NCBI GenBank assembly: GCA_023678885.1
Contig: CM042983.1
Location: 21,682,279-21,746,278 of the forward strand
Origin: Pogostemon cablin
Taxonomy: Eukaryota > Streptophyta > Magnoliopsida > Lamiales > Lamiaceae
Length of the DNA: 64,000 nucleotides
Direction: 5' to 3'
Part shown: positions 60,687 to 64,000 of the stretch, piece after piece
How positions within the stretch are numbered: the first letter of the stretch is position 1
Layout of the letters: the number at the start of each line of letters is the position of its first letter
Position numbers and translations under genes: made by a program
Notes under the pieces: generated by a model
Told to the model about the DNA's origin: nothing
The model's input: only the letters and a program-made list of their open reading frames with translations
The model's database searches: none

Positions 60687-61122
60687 CATGAGTTTTTGTA
60701 GATAGAAGAAGAGGGAGTAGTCAGTGGTCGAGAGACCCAATTTGAAGGCTAGGGTTTGGGTGAAAAGAGTAAGCAAGACGCATGTACCCAAAGAGAACAA
60801 TGGAGGCTAAGGTTTTTGGGTAAGAGAGAGATGATGGGTTGAATCAGAAATGAGGAATTTGGTTTTTTTTAGCAATGATGTTTTGCTGATATGGTTTTTA
60901 GTTTAATTAATTAGTTTGGGTTACAAAAATCTTCTAATTAAGTTGTAAAGAGTAATAAGTGGTTAGGTATTTTAGAAAATAAAGGAAATTGAAAGGGTAT
61001 TTAAGTAAAAAAACTTTCCATTTTTAAGTGGTGAAATTTATTGTGGGACGGACGAAAGTGGAAAGAGTGAAGTTTATTATGGGACAGAGGGAGTATATAA
61101 TTGTGCGGTGATGGGATGTTGA

Positions 61123-61440
61123 ATATGACATCATTATGTGGTGTCGTATGCCGTATTTAGAAACGACCTCCTAAATATGCTGCATCTTGGTTAATGGGTA
61201 ATTTATCAAAACTTTTTAATGTTCTATTTTCCTTTTTCTTTGGATGGTAGGAGGATATGATGGATTAATAGACATCATTCAAGATTCAATTTAATACTTT
61301 TCTTTCAATTAAAAAAAAAGAATACTGCAAAAGAGGTCAAGAGAAAACTCCCTTTTTGATTAATCAATTCTACTCCTTTAATATAATAATAAGATCACCT
61401 ATCTATCTATACATATATAAAAATAAACCTGGAATTCTAT
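61123..61440. repeat. 3' flank of kelch copy A, duplicated at 63102-63400
   Basis: Blocks such as GAGGATATGAT, AAAGAGGTCAA and ATTAATCAATTCTAC follow both kelch copies in the same order, so the duplication includes downstream DNA. Confidence 0.85.
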
Positions 61441-62123
61441 TTATATTTTCAATTTTTCTTCATCTTTTCAATTTTACTGAATTTAAAAATAATTTAATTT
61501 TAATCTTAATAGTTTATTTAATACTTTTGATCTCAATCATGAACCTATTTATGCCAATAATAAATTTTTTTATTTTTAAATAATTTCTTTTTATTTTCTG
61601 AATAATAATAAATTTGGTTAATATAAGAGACAATTTTGGTATAAGCCATTAATTGTCAATCAATGTACTAATTTTAAAACAATATATCAATCAATATTCC
61701 ATCAATATATATTATTAATTTAATTTAGATAAAGTTTATACCATATTTAGAAACATTTAATTTTAACCTTGACCGCATTCATTTAATACTTTTGATAATC
61801 ATGAACCTATTTAAGTCAATAATAATTTCTTTTTATTTTTTAATTAATAATATAAATTTTGTAAATACAAGATATATTTTTGGCATATTCCATTAATTGT
61901 CAATAATAATATCAATAAATATTAAATCAATATATTTTAATTTAATTTACTTAAATTTTATATTTTTGTTTTATTTTTACTTAATATTCAAATAATCTAT
62001 TTAAACTATTTAATTCTAATTTAATTTTAGTGCACAAATTTTTATTTAATATATTTTGATTTTTATATATATTTTTAATGTGGTATTTACTTAAAAATAT
62101 ATCTTAATTTTTTTTAATTATTA
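61440..62123. repeat. AT-rich repeat, two tandem copies, shared with 37107
   Basis: ATCATGAACCTATTTA and the following sequence occur near 61537 and again near 61798. Both match the dispersed repeat at 37107-37342. Non-coding. Confidence 0.75.
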
Positions 62124-62387
62124 CTCCCTCCGTCCCATAGAAGTTGACACACTTTCCTTTTTGGTTTGTCTCACTAAAGTTGACACATTTTCTTTTTAAT
62201 ACATGGGACCCACACAAAATAATTAATCTATTCTCATGGGCCCCACATATCACCTCTAATATATCTACCCACTACACATTAAATATTATTTCTCTCACTT
62301 TACTTTACTTCACTTTACATTAAATTATTGTACTCCATAATCTTCGTACCCAAAAAAAATTATACCAACTCTTTTGGACGGAGGAAG
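62124..62387. mobile_element. Stowaway MITE, family 2
   Basis: TA-flanked, CTCCCTCCGTCCC to TTTGGACGGAGGAAG; same family as 12773-13037. Confidence 0.9.
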
Positions 62388-62633
62388 TATATTTTATGTT
62401 AAAATGTTATCTTCATTTAACTGATCAAATTTCAGATAACTTTTTAATTGTTTTCTAGACCCGCTAGTATCAATAAATTATTTTGAAATGTATCGTAATA
62501 AATGCGAGTATGACTAGAAGGATATGAAAGAAATATATATCATGCAAAATGTTATGCAAAAGTATACATTTGGTCATTATGAGACATGAGATAGAGTTCT
62601 ATAAGCCAAAGTAATAACAAGTTATAAGTAATA

Positions 62634-63101
62634 GTGAGTATCGTTGGAGGACGAGCTGAGTCAAAGCTTCTCACATGTGGTGAGGAATTTAACTTGGAGA
62701 CTGAAACTTGGACGAAAATACCGAACATGTCCCCAGTGCCGCCGGTGCACCATGGGATAATGAACCACCTGTTACATTTGAAACTCCACCACTAATTGTT
62801 GTTGTAAATAATCAGTTATGTACTGCATATTGATTTGGAGATCAGGAAGTATAATATGGAGACTAATGAGTGGGTTTCAGTAGGAAGGCTGCCCGAACGA
62901 GCTGATTCTATGTATGGATAAGGTTTAACATTTAGAGCATATGGTGATCGGCTTGTTGTGATTGAAGGGTCTCGAAATGCTGGTGAAGGATTCATCAAAG
63001 TTAATTCATGGGTTTCGAGTGATGGTCCACAGCAATGGGATCTTCTAGACATAAAGAGTTTCAGAAGTTTTGTATATAATTGTACGGTGATGGGATGTTG
63101 A
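62634..63101 (+). pseudogene. Second partial F-box/kelch pseudogene (copy B)
   Basis: It starts within the last kelch repeats (ESKLLTCGEEFNLETETWTK), runs through NETNEW-like and RSFVYNCTVMGC sequence and ends with the same stop context as copy A. A deletion-type shift after NMSPV (same as in copy A) and a stop within the GWGLAF block show that it is non-functional. Because both copies share the shift, the duplication followed inactivation. It lacks the mariner insertion. Confidence 0.82.
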
Positions 63102-63404
63102 AATGACACCATGCTGTATTGTCGCATGCCATATTTTGAGACTGCCTCCTGGATATGCTGCATTTTGGCCCAAGGGTAATTTATCAAAAAAATTTAATCT
63201 TCTGTTTTCTTTTTCTTTTGGATGGGAGGAGGATATGATAGATTATCAAACATCACTCGAGTTCTAATTTAATGCTTTTCTTTCTTTTTTTTAATAAAAA
63301 AGAATATCGTAAAAGAGGTCAAAAGAAAACTCCATTTTTCATTAATCAATTCTACCCCATCAATACATTAATAAGATCACCTTTTTACATATTATCACAC
63401 TACA

Positions 63405-63943
63405 CAGTTGTGGATCATTTCTTGCTTCTATCTCTTCTACTCTGCATTTCCATCGCAGTTAATGGGCTTCACACATTGCCTCCTGCACCCACTCACCACA
63501 ATCACACCTACCTTCCAACCCCCTCCCATCCTACTCATCCACCCGTGAAGTCACTGATTCATCCACTGGTAAGAAAGAAGGTGGTTGTCCAAGGCATTAT
63601 ATTCTGTAAATCCTACAAGTATACCCTTATTCCAGGTCCAATCGTGAAGCTGCAATGCAACAACATAAAGCATGGATTGGTGGAGTAACAGAAGACCAAC
63701 AAGAATGGGTACTTCTACTTCACACTGGAAAAACTCACCATATTGGCCTTCCACAAGTGTAAGGTGTTCCTCGTCTCCTCTCCCATCCGCAGATAAGGCG
63801 TCGCCACCAACTACAATGCCATGCTCTACCACGTGCCCACCAACAAAATGCTTCCGTGTCAACTCTTCTCCGTTGGATCCTTTGCTTTCGAATCTACCAA
63901 GAAACTACCGTGTTATCAAAACTCCATCATCCATTTTAGTTAG
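63405..63943 (+). pseudogene. Ole e 1/proline-rich cell-wall protein, two in-frame stops
   Basis: The family consists of secreted wall proteins with a Pro/His-rich domain and a six-Cys Ole e 1 domain (AGP31-like). One frame runs through a hydrophobic signal-like segment (DHFLLLSLLLCISIAVNG), a His/Pro/Thr-rich stretch (THHNHTYLPTPSHPTHPPVK), then KKVVVQGIIFCKSYKY, IVKLQCNN, TNKNGYFYFTLEKL, HKCKVFLVSSP and LFSVGSFAFESTKKLPC to a stop at 63941. TAA codons interrupt it at 63686-63688 and after SSPIRR. No clear ATG precedes the signal segment. There is no frameshift, so decay is recent. A read-error origin of the stops cannot be excluded. Confidence 0.8.
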
Positions 63944-64000
63944 ATCTGTCATTTTCATCATAATTTTATCGTCTAATAATATTTCATTATTTACTTTGGA

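Larger units (their letters stand above)
57037..61093 (+). mobile_element. Mariner-like DNA transposon, about 4.06 kb
   Basis: The ends are imperfect inverted repeats of about 27 bp (CTCCCTCCATCCCGGAATAA at the left, CTCCCTCTGTCCCATAATAA read inward from the right). TA is duplicated at 57035-57036 and 61094-61095. The CTCCCTCC termini are those of Stowaway MITEs, which mariner transposases can mobilise. It carries a broken transposase, a 267-bp tandem repeat and a 51-bp coding repeat. Removing it restores the kelch ending, and the paralogous site near 63068-63085 is empty. Confidence 0.92.
39812..61122 (+). pseudogene. F-box/kelch-repeat (SKIP11-like) pseudogene split by nested transposons
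   Basis: The family supplies substrate receptors of SCF ubiquitin ligases. Piece 1 (39812-40105) has GRDNSISCLLKCSRANYD joined directly to KKSLAVGSELLVFG and then SRCLFGSASLGQIAIVVGG and NLAEL; most of the F-box linker is deleted between the first two. Piece 2 (56497-57036) resumes at the next codon with several stops and shifts, then has a good C-terminal kelch frame (ETNEWVSVGRMPEQAD, GWGLAFRACGDQLIVIE, SWVPSDGP). Piece 3 (61096-61122) supplies YNCAVMGC and the stop. Between pieces 1 and 2 lies the copia element and between 2 and 3 the mariner. Homology rests on recognised family motifs. Confidence 0.8.

Overview
This window is plant nuclear DNA, from a eudicot. The evidence is GT-AG spliced genes, Ty1-copia and Ty3-gypsy retrotransposons primed by plant tRNAs, Helitrons, and many Stowaway, MULE, hAT and mariner elements in very AT-rich sequence. 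The style of the repeats suggests an asterid, perhaps Lamiales, but that is only an impression. One conventional gene looks intact: a 12-exon SERRATE homologue (microRNA and splicing RNA-effector protein) on the minus strand, 13886-21182. Almost everything else is transposon DNA or pseudogene.

Layout. 1-2280 is an LTR-like region with two tandem arrays ahead of a TATA box. 2547-6768 is a candidate Helitron. 6797-13037 holds inverted-repeat elements, a minus-strand LTR (11185-11855) and a burst of Stowaway MITEs. 13314-21340 is SERRATE with its 3' flank and short 5' flank. A hAT element (21350-22081, with a nested Stowaway) begins 168 bp upstream of its ATG, and a MULE with a perfect 9-bp target duplication follows (22286-22827). 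23430-31961 is a complete young Ty3-gypsy element (TSD CCGCC) that encodes only Gag-protease. 32400-37055 is a cluster of Helitron-like units with hairpin arrays. 37343-38364 is a further insertion, and 38407-39475 is a very short LTR element.

39812-61122 is one F-box/kelch pseudogene split by nested insertions. A decayed Ty1-copia element (40106-56496) sits in the kelch coding sequence. An Athila-type Ty3-gypsy element (40322-48730, TSD CTCAC) sits in the copia 5' LTR. Separately, a 4-kb mariner element (57037-61093) sits in the last codons. A tandem partial copy of the kelch pseudogene at 62634-63101 preserves the uninterrupted mariner site. The window ends with an Ole e 1/proline-rich cell-wall protein pseudogene.

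Most notable: (i) the Athila-type element carries 46 nt identical to the reverse complement of tRNA-Asp, far beyond the 18-nt primer site and joined directly to integrase, as if plus-strand synthesis had copied well into the primer tRNA; (ii) several unrelated elements carry tandem arrays built from palindromic units, in the LTRs placed just upstream of the TATA box; (iii) the same hairpin motif recurs inside the Athila-type element ahead of a third ORF that appears to have a 517-bp 5' intron.
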